In this document: piece by piece, positions 5,388 to 5,626 of the stretch
How the letters are laid out: every line of letters begins with the position of its first letter
How positions within the stretch are numbered: the first letter of the stretch is position 1
Assembly (NCBI GenBank): GCA_947375085.1
Contig: CANCEQ010000209.1
Location: forward strand, 1-5,626
Direction of reading: 5' to 3'
Origin: Flavobacteriales bacterium
GTDB lineage: Bacteria; Bacteroidota; Bacteroidia; Flavobacteriales; Crocinitomicaceae
DNA length: 5,626 bases
Made by a program: the position numbers and the translations under genes
Notes under the pieces: generated by a model
What the model was told of the DNA's origin: nothing
The model's input: only the letters and a program-made list of their open reading frames with translations
Database searches by the model: none

Positions 5388-5626
5388 ATGAAAAACGTCT
5401 TCAATAAACAAGATTCTTTAGAACTTATAGAAAGAATCAATAAATTAACCCCTTCCACTCCTGCTTTATGGGGTAAAATGGATGTCGCTAAAATGTTAGC
5501 TCACTGCAATGTAACATACGAATTTATATTTACTGACAAACATCCTAAACCGAATCCTTTTACTAAATTGATTCTAAAATTATTCGTTAAAAAGTTAGTT
5601 GTTTCGAATAAAAACTATAAAAAAAA
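5388..5626 (+). CDS. DUF1569 family protein (DinB/YfiT-like fold), C-terminus beyond window
   Basis: Partial: 79 N-terminal residues are visible and the frame is open at the right edge. The sequence MKNVFNKQDSLELIERINKL, then WGKMDVAKMLAHCNVTYE (28-45) and later KHPKPNPF (51-58), matches the DUF1569 proteins common in Flavobacteriia, which belong to the DinB/YfiT-like four-helix group. The WGKM...MLAHC block is the family hallmark, and His39 is at the position of a likely metal ligand; the remaining ligands would be downstream. No signal peptide is present, so it is cytosolic, unlike the other complete genes in this window. Enzyme activity is unknown for the family; thiol transfer or metal-dependent hydrolysis is suggested only by fold. 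It is divergent from the YidD operon and probably unrelated to it in function. Confidence 0.87.
   Translation, partial: MKNVFNKQDSLELIERINKLTPSTPALWGKMDVAKMLAHCNVTYEFIFTDKHPKPNPFTKLILKLFVKKLVVSNKNYKK

Overview
This AT-rich window looks like chromosome of a member of the Bacteroidota, most likely a Flavobacteriaceae (Flavobacterium-like) bacterium. The evidence is very A/T-biased coding sequence, short Sec signal peptides ending in a Ser/Gly-Gln cleavage site (SAQ, FSQ, LSQ, FGQ, YSQ), starts preceded by A-rich sequence rather than a Shine-Dalgarno, and upstream elements resembling the flavobacterial TAnnTTTG -7 box. No mobile element, tRNA, rRNA or CRISPR array is visible, and no gap between genes exceeds about 105 bases.

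Layout: a minus-strand glutathione peroxidase runs off the left edge (1-350). Diverging from it is an OmpA-family peptidoglycan-binding protein (445-1311), followed on the same strand by a 630-residue secreted protein of unknown function with a pentapeptide-repeat tail (1405-3297). A three-gene minus-strand operon converges on it: a divergent YidD-family protein (5282-4857), then two small membrane proteins carrying a PGAG hairpin motif (4870-4073 and 4119-3301). The operon genes overlap by 14 and 47 bases. A DUF1569 (DinB-like) gene starts at 5388 and runs off the right edge.

Almost everything here is exported or envelope-associated. The peroxidase has a signal peptide and is probably periplasmic. 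The OmpA protein should anchor to peptidoglycan. The 630-residue protein is secreted or surface-bound. The most unusual part is the YidD/PGAG operon. Canonical YidD is a short cytoplasmic-side inner-membrane factor encoded beside rnpA and yidC. This copy has a signal peptide, extra cysteines, and a pair of apparently paralogous membrane proteins as partners. That suggests a lineage-specific envelope module whose function I cannot name from sequence.

The convergent junction near 3300 is also notable. The two stop codons are 3 bases apart and three hairpins are packed into about 100 bases. The terminators for the plus-strand gene lie inside the coding sequence of the opposing gene, and a candidate terminator for the minus operon overlaps the stop codon of the plus-strand gene.
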